Source: Flavobacterium kayseriense
GTDB taxonomy: Bacteria; Bacteroidota; Bacteroidia; Flavobacteriales; Flavobacteriaceae
Direction of reading: 5' to 3'
DNA length: 64,000 nt
NCBI RefSeq assembly: GCF_014305095.1
Contig: NZ_JACRUI010000001.1
Location: 729,695-793,694, forward strand
In this document: positions 44,506 to 53,957 of the stretch, one piece after another
Position numbering within the stretch: the stretch's first letter is position 1
Layout of the letters: each line of letters begins with the position of its first letter
The notes under the pieces: generated by a model
What the model was told of the DNA's origin: nothing
What the model saw: only the letters and a program-made list of their open reading frames with translations
Databases searched by the model: none
Position numbers and translations under genes: made by a program

Positions 44506-45003
44506 CTATAAATTAAAAGAGGCACCAATATTTAATGTAAACTGATTGTTTAAGTGGTCAAAACCGCTGGTGGTATTATCATATTTTGCAATAGGGAATC
44601 CTGCTTCGCTGAAAACACCAAAACCGTCTGTGAAGAAATAACGAAATCCTACGTGGCCACCAAAATTTTTCAAACCCAAATCAATTCCTGGATACAAATC
44701 CATCTTTGATCCCATATTAAATACGTTACCTAGATTAGCATTAAAACGTGCTTTAAGATCAATACGGTCTTTAAATTCTGGAATTTCACCCAAAACATTA
44801 GCGCGAACAGAAAGTAAATAGTTACCAGTTAATCCTAACGATATGTTTTCCCCTACGCCAAAATCAGTACTAAGGTAAATCCCTGTTCCTCCATCTTGTA
44901 AATTAGTTCCTATTTGTCCTTTAAAATCACCGTTCCCTTTAAACGCTTGGCCCTGCATTATAAATACTGTTATAAAAGCTAGTGCCGTTATGAGTTTTTT
45001 CAT
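44506..45003 (-). CDS. DUF6646-like outer-membrane beta-barrel protein
   Basis: The 165-residue protein has a signal peptide (cleavage near MQGQA), then AFKGNGDFKGQIGTNLQDGG and amphipathic beta strands. It ends in GASFNL, as expected for a small eight-stranded outer-membrane barrel. The start and the LQDGGTGI motif match DUF6646, a Flavobacteriaceae family of unknown function. ATG 45003 is used; an adjacent GTG would add one Met. Confidence 0.75.
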   Translation of the reverse strand: MKKLITALAFITVFIMQGQAFKGNGDFKGQIGTNLQDGGTGIYLSTDFGVGENISLGLTGNYLLSVRANVLGEIPEFKDRIDLKARFNANLGNVFNMGSKMDLYPGIDLGLKNFGGHVGFRYFFTDGFGVFSEAGFPIAKYDNTTSGFDHLNNQFTLNIGASFNL

Positions 45004-45051
45004 CACTCTTTTATTTTAAATTAATAAGATGTAAAAATAGTTCTTTATAAT

Positions 45052-45777
45052 CTAATTTCGTCCTTTTTCTTCAAAATACAGTTGGTGTAGAGGCTCGCTT
45101 TGCCAAAACTCCTTGGTGTCGATATCCATAATAGTTAATGGTCCTTTAAAGGCTGCTCCCGTGTCGACATTCCAAATACATGCTCTTTGAACTGGTGTAG
45201 TTATCCCAATTCTTGTTACTGGAGTATGTCCTATATAGATTTCGTCATACAAGGTAAGTCTTTTTGGGTATAACAAGTCATTGGGTTTAATACTTGGGTC
45301 TAACGATAAAGCAGTTTCCCACAGTGTTCGATCCCAATAAAATAATTTTGGATAAAATTCATATTTTACACCATTCATATTAGTAAATCCTGCATGAACA
45401 AACAGGCGGTTTTTTTCGTCAAGGTGATAGTCACTTAGTTCTTTCAAGAATTTAATATGACTTTTTTTAGTAGCACCATCTACTTTGGTGTAAGCCGTAA
45501 CAGTCGCTTCACCTCCATGATTATACCATAAAAGATTGTCTTTACTTTCGGTAAGCCAATGCAATAAGAGCTCGTCGTGATTTCCTCTTATAAAAACACA
45601 GCTGTTTGTTGTGCTTAACTCAATCAAATAGTCTAATACTTGCGGTGATTGACTCCAGCCATCAACATAGTCTCCTAAAAAAATTAAAGTATCTTGTGGG
45701 GTTACATGGGCTCTTTCGATAATTTGGTGAAGGGCACGCAAGCCTCCGTGAATATCACCTATAACTAATGTTCTCAT
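45052..45777 (-). CDS. PPP-type metallophosphoesterase
   Basis: The 241-residue protein has the full calcineurin-like metal motif set: GDIHGG (near 7-12), GDYVDGW near 36-42, GNHDELL near 69-75, and the later HAGF (near 131) and GHTPV (near 191). This matches bacterial serine/threonine protein phosphatases of the PrpA/lambda type or diadenosine tetraphosphatases. The substrate is not deducible. It lies 49 bases upstream of the beta-barrel gene on the same strand. Confidence 0.9.
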   Translation of the reverse strand: MRTLVIGDIHGGLRALHQIIERAHVTPQDTLIFLGDYVDGWSQSPQVLDYLIELSTTNSCVFIRGNHDELLLHWLTESKDNLLWYNHGGEATVTAYTKVDGATKKSHIKFLKELSDYHLDEKNRLFVHAGFTNMNGVKYEFYPKLFYWDRTLWETALSLDPSIKPNDLLYPKRLTLYDEIYIGHTPVTRIGITTPVQRACIWNVDTGAAFKGPLTIMDIDTKEFWQSEPLHQLYFEEKGRN

Positions 45778-45939
45778 TTTTTGTTTGGTCAATCAGGATT
45801 ATAAAAATAACCCGTTTGTTGTTTTGAAAAATATAAAAATAAACAAAAGAGTTAGGAAGCGGTAATTTTATGGCTTTTTTATTTTTTTTTCAAAATAAAA
45901 CTGATGAATGGAGCAAATTTAGGGCTACTAAAATATCAC

Positions 45940-45947
45940 TAAATTTG
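45940..45947 (+). promoter_or_regulatory. -7-like element in the 45778-46083 gap
   Basis: TAAATTTG on the plus strand, about 60 bases before the small reading frame at 46008. The rest of this 306-base gap is AT-rich without other recognisable features. Confidence 0.3.
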
Positions 45948-46007
45948 GTGATTGTTTCATGTTAATTATTTTTATTAACTTTACAAAAACATTTAAATTT
46001 ATTTAAG

Positions 46008-46100
46008 ATGAACACACTTATTACTTTATCGATATTGATTGTCAGAACGATATTAAATTTGTTGAATGATGTTTTGTCTTTTTTTAATCTTCACCTTTAG
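46008..46100 (+). CDS. Possible 30-residue hydrophobic peptide
   Basis: ATG 46008 opens a 30-codon frame (MNTLITLSILIVRTILNLLN, then DVLSFFNLHL) that would encode a single hydrophobic helix. Its end overlaps the 3' end of the opposite-strand AlbA_2 gene by 17 bases. A -7-like TAAATTTG stands upstream. Nothing else supports expression. It may be chance in AT-rich DNA. Confidence 0.22.
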   Translation: MNTLITLSILIVRTILNLLNDVLSFFNLHL

Positions 46101-47232
46101 TATCGTACTTCATTTTTCGTACTACTCTCATCGCTTCCTTGAAGGACAAATAGATTGAAGGATAGGCTTTTAAATCTTCCTTAGCATCGATGAGTTTTTC
46201 TTTAGCTTCAGTAAATCCATTTAAATAGCAAATCATCAATGCTGATGGTAAGTTTTCAAGATCTCGTAGTTCTCTATCATCCAAAACGATCTTTTTATTG
46301 AGTCTATTTAACAAAGCTAGATTAGCGTTGTAAATATGATGAAGAAGTTTCTTGTTATATTCTGGCGGCTGAAAAAGCATTTCGCTCTCTATTTTGTAAT
46401 AACCATTTTCATAAAAATAAATTGTTTTTTTCTCCAAAGGATAATAACTTGTTTTATCATTTAAACCTAACGGAATATATTCGACAATGGTGAAACTTTT
46501 GTCATCGTAATTTATAGTTACAACATCTTGAGCAGAATAAAATAACTTGATTTGTTCATTGATTAATTCTATATCGACTCTGGAGAGGAAGGTTTTGTCA
46601 CGATTTTTTTTTGGTATTCCAGCCCAGCAAATGATAAATAACTCTTTAAATACTTTGTATTTAGGAAAGATATCTTTGTGTCTGAAGTTGATGAAATCAA
46701 AAACACCATCAAGGGTGTATTGGATGTTATTTCTAGAATTATTCTCAATATCAATTACCGTTTCGGTATTCGTGTAATTTTTTTTGATAGGTTCAAGAGT
46801 TGGTGTCGTAGTGCTTCCACGTCTTATAAATGTACTGTTGGCTGTAATTTTGTGAATACCTTTTCTAAAATAAGATGGTTTGTTTTTAGGTTTGATAGTC
46901 ACTAAACCTACTACCTTATCTTTTGGTAAATTGGGAAAAGGTACATTTTCATATTGTATTTTTGGTGGATTTTCTAGGTAGGCATTTACTAAATTTTGTA
47001 TTCTACTATCATCAAAAAAATCATCGCCAATTATCTCATTATCTTGATCTTCTACACCCACTACGATATAGGAATTATTAGCAGGATTAGAATTGGATAA
47101 GGCACAAATGTGTTTCAAAAATTTGGCCTTACCCTCTCTAGTATGTAAATTCAACTGTCGCTTTTTGTCATAAAAACTAGTCTCATCGTTATGCGCAAGT
47201 AAGTTCTTGATTAAAAGTCGTTTGTTGATCAT
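46084..47232 (-). CDS. AlbA_2/Schlafen-type putative DNA-binding protein
   Basis: The 382-residue protein has an N-terminal AlbA_2 (Schlafen-type) domain. It shows LNLHTREGKAKFLKHICALSNS near 28-49, NSYIVVGVEDQDNEIIG near 58-74, DSRIQNLVNAYLENPPKI near 80-97 and FIRRGSTT near 142-149. A long C-terminal region without a recognised domain follows, rich in charged residues. Such proteins are annotated as ATP-binding or transcriptional regulators; the role here is unknown. It is the last gene of a minus-strand run after the SDR gene (12-base gap). Confidence 0.8.
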   Translation of the reverse strand: MINKRLLIKNLLAHNDETSFYDKKRQLNLHTREGKAKFLKHICALSNSNPANNSYIVVGVEDQDNEIIGDDFFDDSRIQNLVNAYLENPPKIQYENVPFPNLPKDKVVGLVTIKPKNKPSYFRKGIHKITANSTFIRRGSTTTPTLEPIKKNYTNTETVIDIENNSRNNIQYTLDGVFDFINFRHKDIFPKYKVFKELFIICWAGIPKKNRDKTFLSRVDIELINEQIKLFYSAQDVVTINYDDKSFTIVEYIPLGLNDKTSYYPLEKKTIYFYENGYYKIESEMLFQPPEYNKKLLHHIYNANLALLNRLNKKIVLDDRELRDLENLPSALMICYLNGFTEAKEKLIDAKEDLKAYPSIYLSFKEAMRVVRKMKYDTKGED

Positions 47233-47244
47233 TGAATTTCTTTT

Positions 47245-47997
47245 TTAATCTCTTTTTACAATCGTTGATGAGGCTTGAGCGGTACTCATAACGATCAAAT
47301 CAGCAATATTAACATGATAAGGTCTTGAGACTACAAAATGAATAATATCTGCAATATCTTCTGCTTGAAGAGGAGTAAACCCTTTGTACACATTTTCTGC
47401 TCGGTTGGTATCGCCTTTAAAACGTATTTCGCTAAATTCGGTTTCAACCATACCGGGGTGGATCGCGCCTACGCGAATACCAAAAGGATTCAAATCAATT
47501 CGCATTCCTTGATTCAAAGCATCTACGGCATGTTTTGAAGCACAATACACATTCCCATTTGGATATACTTCTTTTGCAGCAGTAGAACCAATGTTGATGA
47601 TGTGACCTGATTTTCTTTCGATCATTTGCGGAATAATAGCTTTAGATACGTACAAAAGTCCTTTGACGTTAATATCGATCATCGCATCCCAATCATCAAT
47701 ATCTCCAGTTTGAATTGGATCTAATCCATGAGCATTACCTGCGTTATTAATTAAGACATCAATAGTAGAAAAATCATGAGGCAAGCTGTTAATAGCTTCA
47801 AATACAAGATTCTTATCTCGTACGTCAAATGACAAGCAATGCACATCGGTAAATGCTTCTAATTCTTTTTTAAGTTCTTGTAAGCGATCTTCTCTTCGAC
47901 CGCACAAAATGATTCGATAGTTATTTTTTGCTAGTATTTGTGCTGTTGCTTTACCAATCCCGCTTGTAGCTCCAGTAATTAAGGCTGTTTTATTCAT
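47245..47997 (-). CDS. SDR family oxidoreductase (YdfG-like)
   Basis: The 250-residue classical short-chain dehydrogenase has the cofactor motif TGATSGIGKA near 7-16, an Arg-rich second strand end (CGRREDR) indicating NADP, NNAGNA near 88-93, Ser in NIGSTAAKE near 142, and the YCASK catalytic pair near 156-160. It resembles the YdfG group (3-hydroxy acid or serine dehydrogenases). It is in a run with the AKR gene (36 bases upstream) and the AlbA_2 gene. Confidence 0.92.
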   Translation of the reverse strand: MNKTALITGATSGIGKATAQILAKNNYRIILCGRREDRLQELKKELEAFTDVHCLSFDVRDKNLVFEAINSLPHDFSTIDVLINNAGNAHGLDPIQTGDIDDWDAMIDINVKGLLYVSKAIIPQMIERKSGHIINIGSTAAKEVYPNGNVYCASKHAVDALNQGMRIDLNPFGIRVGAIHPGMVETEFSEIRFKGDTNRAENVYKGFTPLQAEDIADIIHFVVSRPYHVNIADLIVMSTAQASSTIVKRD

Positions 47998-48033
47998 TTT
48001 ACGTTTGTATGTTGTTTTTGTTTTAATATGTAT

Positions 48034-48906
48034 TTAGGGAACATCTTTACCCATGCTTTCAGACCAAATTGCGAACCAATCTTCCTTATCTAATTCTAAA
48101 GCAATTGCTTTATGTAAGGATTGTATACGGGCTACGTTTACCGTGCCGGCAATGGGTATTATTTTTGCCGGATGTCTAAGTACCCAAGATAGTAATAAAG
48201 TGTCAGATCCTAATTCATACTTAGACACTAACGTTGCTAAAAGTTTTTTAAGACGGTGCGTTTGCGCATTATCTTCTCTAAAAATGGATCCCAAAGGATT
48301 CCATGACATAGGTTGTATCTGGTGAAGTTGCATGTAATCCAAGCTACCATCCAACATAGGCTCATAATTAGTCGCTGAAAACTGAATTTGATTATAATTT
48401 ACCTCCGTTTTTTGACGAATTAACTCTGTTTGCGAACTCGTAAAATTAGACAGTCCAAAGTCTATAATTTTACCTTCAGATTTTAATATGGAAATAGCTT
48501 CTGCAATTTCATCGGCTTGCATCAATGGACTTGGTCTGTGCAGTAAAAAAACATCTAGATAATCAGTTTGTAAGTTTTTTAAGGAACGCTCTACCGAGGC
48601 GATAATATGTGCTTTTGAATAATCGTAATGTTTGATAGTATTGCTTCGGTTACCGGCAATCATTTGAATTCCACATTTAGATATCAACTGCATTTTTTCT
48701 CGCGCAATTTGGCTTGCAGCAAATGCTTTTCCAAAGTCATTTTCGGTTGTGTACGATCCGTAAATATCGGCATGATCGAAAGTGGTAATTTTGTTTTCAA
48801 GGCATATTTGAATCATGCTTTCCATTTCATTTATTGTCAGGTTTTTATCCCAAACACCCCAGTTCATGGTACCAGCAATAGTAGGTGATAATGTTGTTTT
48901 ATTCAT
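48034..48906 (-). CDS. Aldo/keto reductase (YdhF-like)
   Basis: The 290-residue NADPH-dependent reductase has the AKR tetrad: Asp/Tyr in FDHADIYGSY near 39-48, Lys in ISKCGIQ near 74-80 and His in LLHRPSPL near 121-128. LSNFTSSQTE near 154-163 and the C-terminal IIPIAGTVNVARI cofactor region follow. It groups with oxidoreductases of the YdhF type. The substrate is unknown. It is first gene of the minus-strand AKR-SDR-AlbA_2 run. Confidence 0.92.
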   Translation of the reverse strand: MNKTTLSPTIAGTMNWGVWDKNLTINEMESMIQICLENKITTFDHADIYGSYTTENDFGKAFAASQIAREKMQLISKCGIQMIAGNRSNTIKHYDYSKAHIIASVERSLKNLQTDYLDVFLLHRPSPLMQADEIAEAISILKSEGKIIDFGLSNFTSSQTELIRQKTEVNYNQIQFSATNYEPMLDGSLDYMQLHQIQPMSWNPLGSIFREDNAQTHRLKKLLATLVSKYELGSDTLLLSWVLRHPAKIIPIAGTVNVARIQSLHKAIALELDKEDWFAIWSESMGKDVP

Positions 48907-49118
48907 GGCTTTTATTTTTAAAAGAAATCACTAAAACAAGGATTTCAAGGTATATTTCTCAAAGTTCTTAAAAATATAAAAATTGTATCATAATTCGTCC
49001 TTAAAATTAAGAGGTTGGCGGAAGTTTTAACCATTTTTTAACATCTTACCTCTAAAAAAAAATTCAATTTGCACTCTCAAAAACAAGGCATTAATTTCAA
49101 GGTTTTAAAAATAATAAT

Positions 49119-50123
49119 ATGGAAGAGAATACATCGACTTTAGACATTAGAGCAATCAATGAAAAGATAGAGAGAGAGAGTGCATTTATAGACCTTCTTT
49201 CAATGGAAATGAACAAGGTGATTGTGGGTCAAAAGCACATGGTTGAACGATTGTTGATTGGATTACTAGGACAAGGGCACATTTTATTAGAAGGTGTACC
49301 TGGATTAGCGAAGACTTTAGCAATAAACACCTTGTCGCAAGCAATTCATGGCTCTTTTAGTCGTATTCAATTTACACCAGATTTATTACCTGCGGATGTT
49401 GTAGGTACGATGATTTATAATATCAAAGCAAATGAGTTTTCTATTAAAAAAGGACCCATTTTTGCAAATTTCGTTCTAGCAGATGAGATTAACCGTGCAC
49501 CAGCAAAGGTACAGTCTGCTTTGTTAGAAGCGATGCAAGAAAAGCAAGTAACCATTGGTGATACTACTTTCAAACTAGAAAGACCTTTCTTGGTTTTAGC
49601 AACTCAAAACCCGGTGGAGCAAGAAGGTACTTACCAACTTCCTGAGGCACAAGTTGACCGTTTTATGTTGAAAACAGTTATTGATTACCCTAAAATGGAT
49701 GAAGAGCGATTGGTTATCCGTCAGAATCTAAAAGGTAGCTATGAGAAAGTCAATCAAGTTGTTTCTGTAGAGCAAATTTTACGTGCACAAGAAGCGGTTC
49801 GTGAAGTGTATATGGATGAAAAAATAGAAAAATATATTTTAGATATTGTATTTGCAACGCGTTACCCAGAGAAATACAAACTTGCCGAGTTAAAGCCATT
49901 AATTAGTTTTGGTTCTTCTCCTCGTGGAAGTATCAACCTTGCAGTTGCAGCTAAATGCTATGCTTTTATCAAGCGCCGTGGGTACGTAATACCTGAAGAC
50001 GTACGTGCCGTTGTACACGATGTATTGCGTCACAGAATAGGTATTACCTATGAAGCAGAAGCTGAAAATATCACCTCAGTAGATATTATTAATAAAATCG
50101 TAAACGAAGTAGAAGTTCCATAG
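49119..50123 (+). CDS. MoxR-type AAA+ ATPase of the Bat operon
   Basis: The 334-residue ATPase shows Walker A EGVPGLAKT near 59-67, Walker B FVLADEINRAP near 116-126, sensor LATQNPVEQEGTY near 158-170 and the C-terminal lid with SPRGSINL. MoxR ATPases act as chaperones for von Willebrand-domain complexes. It leads the operon MoxR - DUF58 - BatD-like - BatA - BatB - BatC - BatD - BatE, a typical Bacteroidota arrangement linked to envelope stress. No exact -7 motif precedes it; a near match TCAATTTG is at 49065-49072. Confidence 0.95.
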   Translation: MEENTSTLDIRAINEKIERESAFIDLLSMEMNKVIVGQKHMVERLLIGLLGQGHILLEGVPGLAKTLAINTLSQAIHGSFSRIQFTPDLLPADVVGTMIYNIKANEFSIKKGPIFANFVLADEINRAPAKVQSALLEAMQEKQVTIGDTTFKLERPFLVLATQNPVEQEGTYQLPEAQVDRFMLKTVIDYPKMDEERLVIRQNLKGSYEKVNQVVSVEQILRAQEAVREVYMDEKIEKYILDIVFATRYPEKYKLAELKPLISFGSSPRGSINLAVAAKCYAFIKRRGYVIPEDVRAVVHDVLRHRIGITYEAEAENITSVDIINKIVNEVEVP

Positions 50124-50182
50124 AGTGAATAGTAACTAGTGAATAGTCAGAAGCCAATGTAGGCTACTATTCACTGTTCACT
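50124..50182. repeat. Long hairpin of heptad units in the MoxR-DUF58 gap
   Basis: AGTGAATAGT occurs at 50124-50133 and 50138-50147. The second copy pairs with ACTATTCACT (50166-50175). Inside, AGCC (50152-50155) pairs with GGCT (50162-50165). Outside, AGTGAA pairs with TTCACT (50177-50182). The units follow a 7-base period. It fills most of the 79-base intergenic space. Confidence 0.65.
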
Positions 50183-50202
50183 AATAGCTAATTACTAAAA
50201 AA

Positions 50203-51066
50203 ATGGATACAAAAGACCTTTTAAAAAAAGTACGTAAAATAGAAATTAAAACCCGAAGGTTGAGTGATCACATCTTTTCGGGCGAATACCATACTTCATT
50301 CAAGGGGCGCGGTATGACATTCAGTGAAGTGCGTCAGTATCAATATGGAGATGATATTCGAAATATAGACTGGAATGTAACAGCACGTTACAACGAGGCG
50401 CATGTCAAGGTTTTTGAAGAGGAGCGTGAATTAACTATGATGTTGATGGTTGATATTTCTGGATCTGAAAGTTTTGGATCTAAAAATCAATTCAAAAAAG
50501 ATATTGTTACTGAAATTGCAGCAACAATGGCTTTTTCGGCAACACAAAACAATGACAAGATAGGATTGATTTTGTTTTCGGACCAAATTGAACTTTATAT
50601 TCCTCCTAAAAAAGGGCGTTCGCATGTTCTACGCATTATTAGAGAATTGATCGAATTTCATCCGCAGAGTAATAAAACAGATATTGCACAAGCATTGAAG
50701 TTTTTATCTAGTACGCAAAAAAAGAAAGCAATCGTATTTGTAATATCTGATTTCATGTCAGACGGTTACGACCAAACGCTGAAAATTGCTGCAAAAAAAC
50801 ATGATATTACAGGAATCAGAGTTTACGATATTAGAGAGCAGAGTATGCCAAACTTAGGAATGGTGCCTATGCTGGACGCAGAAACAGGTGTGATGCAAAT
50901 AGTAGATACAAGCTCGAAAGCAGTACGATTTAATTATGAAAAACATTACAACGAACAACTTAATTACTTCAAGGAAACTTTTAGCAAATCAGGTTCAGGA
51001 GTTGTTAACACGAGAGTTGACGAAAGTTATGTAACCAAGTTATTAGGTTATTTTAAATCGAGATAA
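50203..51066 (+). CDS. DUF58 domain protein of the Bat operon
   Basis: The 287-residue cytoplasmic protein has the DUF58 core (GRGMTFSEVRQYQYGDDIRNIDWNVTARYNEAHVK near 30-64). A von Willebrand A-like domain carries the MIDAS sequence DISGSES near 83-89. The usual partners are the MoxR ATPase just upstream and the Bat membrane proteins downstream. The molecular activity is not established. Confidence 0.94.
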   Translation: MDTKDLLKKVRKIEIKTRRLSDHIFSGEYHTSFKGRGMTFSEVRQYQYGDDIRNIDWNVTARYNEAHVKVFEEERELTMMLMVDISGSESFGSKNQFKKDIVTEIAATMAFSATQNNDKIGLILFSDQIELYIPPKKGRSHVLRIIRELIEFHPQSNKTDIAQALKFLSSTQKKKAIVFVISDFMSDGYDQTLKIAAKKHDITGIRVYDIREQSMPNLGMVPMLDAETGVMQIVDTSSKAVRFNYEKHYNEQLNYFKETFSKSGSGVVNTRVDESYVTKLLGYFKSR

Positions 51067-51121
51067 AGCATTTTCCCAAATCCTCGCGATTGAGGTGTTG
51101 AAAACAAATGTTTCAAACAAC

Positions 51122-52753
51122 ATGAAAAGAAATACATACCTACTTATAATTCTGCTTTGTTCTACCGTTTTTGCGCAACAAAAACGAGTAGTCACAAGTA
51201 TAGATACTACCAGAAATAAAATAGGAGCGGAGTTTAAATTAACTGTTAAAACATCAGTAGACACCTTGTCTAAAGTTGTTTTTCCTAATTTAAAAAACAT
51301 CGGTGCGCTTGAAGTTATTCAATCTTATCCCGTTGATACGGTTAAAAATAATGATCGTTATGAGCTAATCAAAAAGTATGGACTAACTCAGTTTGATTCT
51401 GGGAAATATACTATTCCTAGTATAAAAATCTTAATCAATAGTAAATCCTACATGACGGATTCTATCGCTGTAGAAGTAGCCAATGTTCCAGTAGATACTC
51501 TAAAGCAAAAAATGTATGATATCAAGGATATTCAACCTGCTAAAAGCGAAATAGGCGATTGGTGGAAATACCTTTTAATACTCGCTATAATTATAGGTGT
51601 TGGAGCCGCTATTTATTGGTACATCAAAAAGTACCAAAAGAAAAAAATAGAAGCAGAAATCTATAAAACACCAATAGAAAAAGCAACTACCTTGCTTAAT
51701 ACTCTTGAACAGAAAGGCTTGTGGCAAAAAGGAGAAGTAAAAGAATATTATAGTGAGTTGACTGATATTGCTCGTAATTATATTGAAGAAGCAATTGAGA
51801 TCCCTGCCATGGAAAGCACTACCTCAGAATTGATAGTAGCCTTAAGAGCAGCCTCATTAAAAAAGAAAATGAGTGTTTCGCAAGAAACAATCGAGAATTT
51901 AGAACGTGTTTTGAAACAAGCCGATTTAGTAAAATTTGCCAAATCAAAACCGCTGGATTTCGAAATTACAGAAGATAGAAACAAAATTCAAAAGGCAATT
52001 TTAACCTTAGATAACGCTATTCCTGTTGAGGTGCCTGAGGAAGAGGACACACTATTGAATGAAGCACAGCGACAAAAACAAGTGCAAATTCAATTAAAGA
52101 AAAAACGAAATAAGCGAATCGTTTTGAGTGTCACATCAGTATTAGTTTTACTTACGTTGATTACTGCTTACTTTATTGCGACTAAAGGTTTTGCCTATGT
52201 AAAGGATAATGTTATTGGTCATCCTACTAAGGAATTATTGGAATCCGAATGGGTAAAAAGTGAGTATGGGAATCCTAGTGTTCTAATCGAAACACCTAAG
52301 GTACTTAAGCGAATAGATTTGACTAAGTCACTACCTAAAGAAGGATTGGCGCTTATAAAGGATATGCAGTCGTTCGTTTACGGAAGCTTTGTGGATAATT
52401 TCTACCTAATGGTTTCTACTGTAAACTACAAACAAGAGTCGCAAATTGATTTAAAAAAATCGATGGAGGTTACGTTGCAAACCTTAGAATCGCAAGGTGC
52501 AAAAAATATGATTGTAAAACAGGATGATTTTCAAACAGCTGAGGGCATCAGTGGACTTAAATCCTATGGTACGTTCTCGAGAGTGAACGAAAACACCAAT
52601 AGTAGAGAGGATTTATATTATGAAATTGTATTGTTTAGTCAGAACGGTGGCTTGCAACAAATTCTAATTTTCCACGAGCAAGGAGATACCTACGCAGATA
52701 AAATTGCAGAACGTGTTTTAAGTTCTGTCGAATTAAAAATAGCAAGTAAATAA
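51122..52753 (+). CDS. BatD-like membrane protein between DUF58 and batA
   Basis: The 543-residue protein has a signal peptide (LLIILLCSTVFAQQ), an N-terminal beta-rich periplasmic domain (about 20-145) and a membrane segment (about 157-176). A cytoplasmic helical domain (about 185-320) is followed by a second membrane segment (about 338-358) and a C-terminal domain. The N-terminal half resembles the BatD type; the rest is not recognised. It ends with a one-base overlap with batA (TAATG), so translation is coupled. ATG 51122 is chosen because it opens directly onto the signal peptide. Confidence 0.8.
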   Translation: MKRNTYLLIILLCSTVFAQQKRVVTSIDTTRNKIGAEFKLTVKTSVDTLSKVVFPNLKNIGALEVIQSYPVDTVKNNDRYELIKKYGLTQFDSGKYTIPSIKILINSKSYMTDSIAVEVANVPVDTLKQKMYDIKDIQPAKSEIGDWWKYLLILAIIIGVGAAIYWYIKKYQKKKIEAEIYKTPIEKATTLLNTLEQKGLWQKGEVKEYYSELTDIARNYIEEAIEIPAMESTTSELIVALRAASLKKKMSVSQETIENLERVLKQADLVKFAKSKPLDFEITEDRNKIQKAILTLDNAIPVEVPEEEDTLLNEAQRQKQVQIQLKKKRNKRIVLSVTSVLVLLTLITAYFIATKGFAYVKDNVIGHPTKELLESEWVKSEYGNPSVLIETPKVLKRIDLTKSLPKEGLALIKDMQSFVYGSFVDNFYLMVSTVNYKQESQIDLKKSMEVTLQTLESQGAKNMIVKQDDFQTAEGISGLKSYGTFSRVNENTNSREDLYYEIVLFSQNGGLQQILIFHEQGDTYADKIAERVLSSVELKIASK

Positions 52754-53754
52754 TGGGAAAATTAACATTTTTAAATCCTGAGTTTTTCTGGTTATTTCTT
52801 TTGATTCCATTGGCTGTTATTTGGCTTTTTTATAAAAGAAACCAGCAGGTAGCTACTTTAAAAGTTAGTTCTATCAAAGGTTTTGAAGGGAATAGTTCAT
52901 TATTAGTAAGGTTCAAACCTTATTTAAGTGTGCTGCGATTACTTGCTTTAAGCTCGTTAATCATTGCTTTGGCTAGACCTAGAACCGTTGATATTAGCAA
53001 CAGAACGAAAACTACAAAAGGAATCGATATTGTAATGGCGGTAGACGTTTCAGGAAGTATGCTTGCTAAGGATTTGAAACCTAATCGAATGGAGGCACTA
53101 AAAAGAGTAGCAGCTGACTTTGTTCAAGAAAGACCAAACGACAGAATTGGACTTGTTGTTTATGCTTCTGAAGCCTATACTAAAACTCCAGTTACAAGTG
53201 ATAAAGCCATTGTCGGTGAAGCAATAAAGAGTATCAAATACGATAATGTTTTACAAGATGGTACGGGTATAGGAATGGGTTTAGCGACTGCTGTGAACCG
53301 ATTAAAGGATAGTAAAGCGAAGAGTAAGATCGTCATTTTGTTAACAGATGGAGTAAATAACGCTGGTTTTATTGAGCCAGAAACAGCTGCAGATATCGCC
53401 AAGCAATATGGTATAAAAGTATATACAATAGGTTTAGGAAGTAATGGAATGGCCGAATCACCTTATGCATTAGGAGCTAATGGTCAATTACTTTTTCAAA
53501 TGATGAAAGTAGAAATTGACGAACAATTGATGAAAAATATTGCTCGAAAAACAGATGGAAAATATTTTAGAGCAACTAGTAACGATAAGTTGGCCGAGAT
53601 ATATGGCGAAATTAATAAATTAGAAACAACCGAAATTGAAGAGCTAAAATTCTATGATTATGATGAAAAGTACAGAGCATTTGTATGGATTGCAGGTCTT
53701 TTGTTATTGGTCGAAATAGGATTAAGAAATACAGTTTATAAGAGTTTTATTTAG
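52753..53754 (+). CDS. batA: BatA, von Willebrand A-domain membrane protein
   Basis: The 333-residue protein has two N-terminal membrane segments (about 8-24 and 55-76), a VWA domain with the MIDAS motif DVSGSM near 98-103 and TDGVNN near 198, and a C-terminal membrane helix (about 312-330). BatA works with BatB and the MoxR ATPase in the envelope; the term Bat comes from the Bacteroides aerotolerance locus. Its start overlaps the previous stop by one base. A 203-base gap with repeats follows. Confidence 0.93.
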   Translation: MGKLTFLNPEFFWLFLLIPLAVIWLFYKRNQQVATLKVSSIKGFEGNSSLLVRFKPYLSVLRLLALSSLIIALARPRTVDISNRTKTTKGIDIVMAVDVSGSMLAKDLKPNRMEALKRVAADFVQERPNDRIGLVVYASEAYTKTPVTSDKAIVGEAIKSIKYDNVLQDGTGIGMGLATAVNRLKDSKAKSKIVILLTDGVNNAGFIEPETAADIAKQYGIKVYTIGLGSNGMAESPYALGANGQLLFQMMKVEIDEQLMKNIARKTDGKYFRATSNDKLAEIYGEINKLETTEIEELKFYDYDEKYRAFVWIAGLLLLVEIGLRNTVYKSFI

Positions 53755-53957
53755 TAGCTAAACACAAAGATTTCAAACGAATTGGCAAGTGTTGACTTAT
53801 TTAAGATTATCAAAATGTAAATTAGGATTGTTAATTAATTGCAATGTTGGTTTATTTAAAAATGGAGTGAAGAGAGTACTAAATTACTCTCTATGACGTA
53901 AAATAATTTAGTGTGCTTAGTGCTAAACCTTAGTGCCCTTAGTGTTTAAAAAAGAAT
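53755..53957 (+). repeat. Non-coding gap between batA and batB with hairpin and TTAGTG repeats
   Basis: This gap is unusually long for the operon. It contains a perfect 8-bp hairpin AGAGAGTA/TACTCTCT (53871-53878 with 53885-53892, six-base loop) and four TTAGTG units at 53908, 53917, 53930 and 53939 (spacing 9, 13, 9) ending just before the batB ATG. No clear promoter is seen. Confidence 0.6.
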
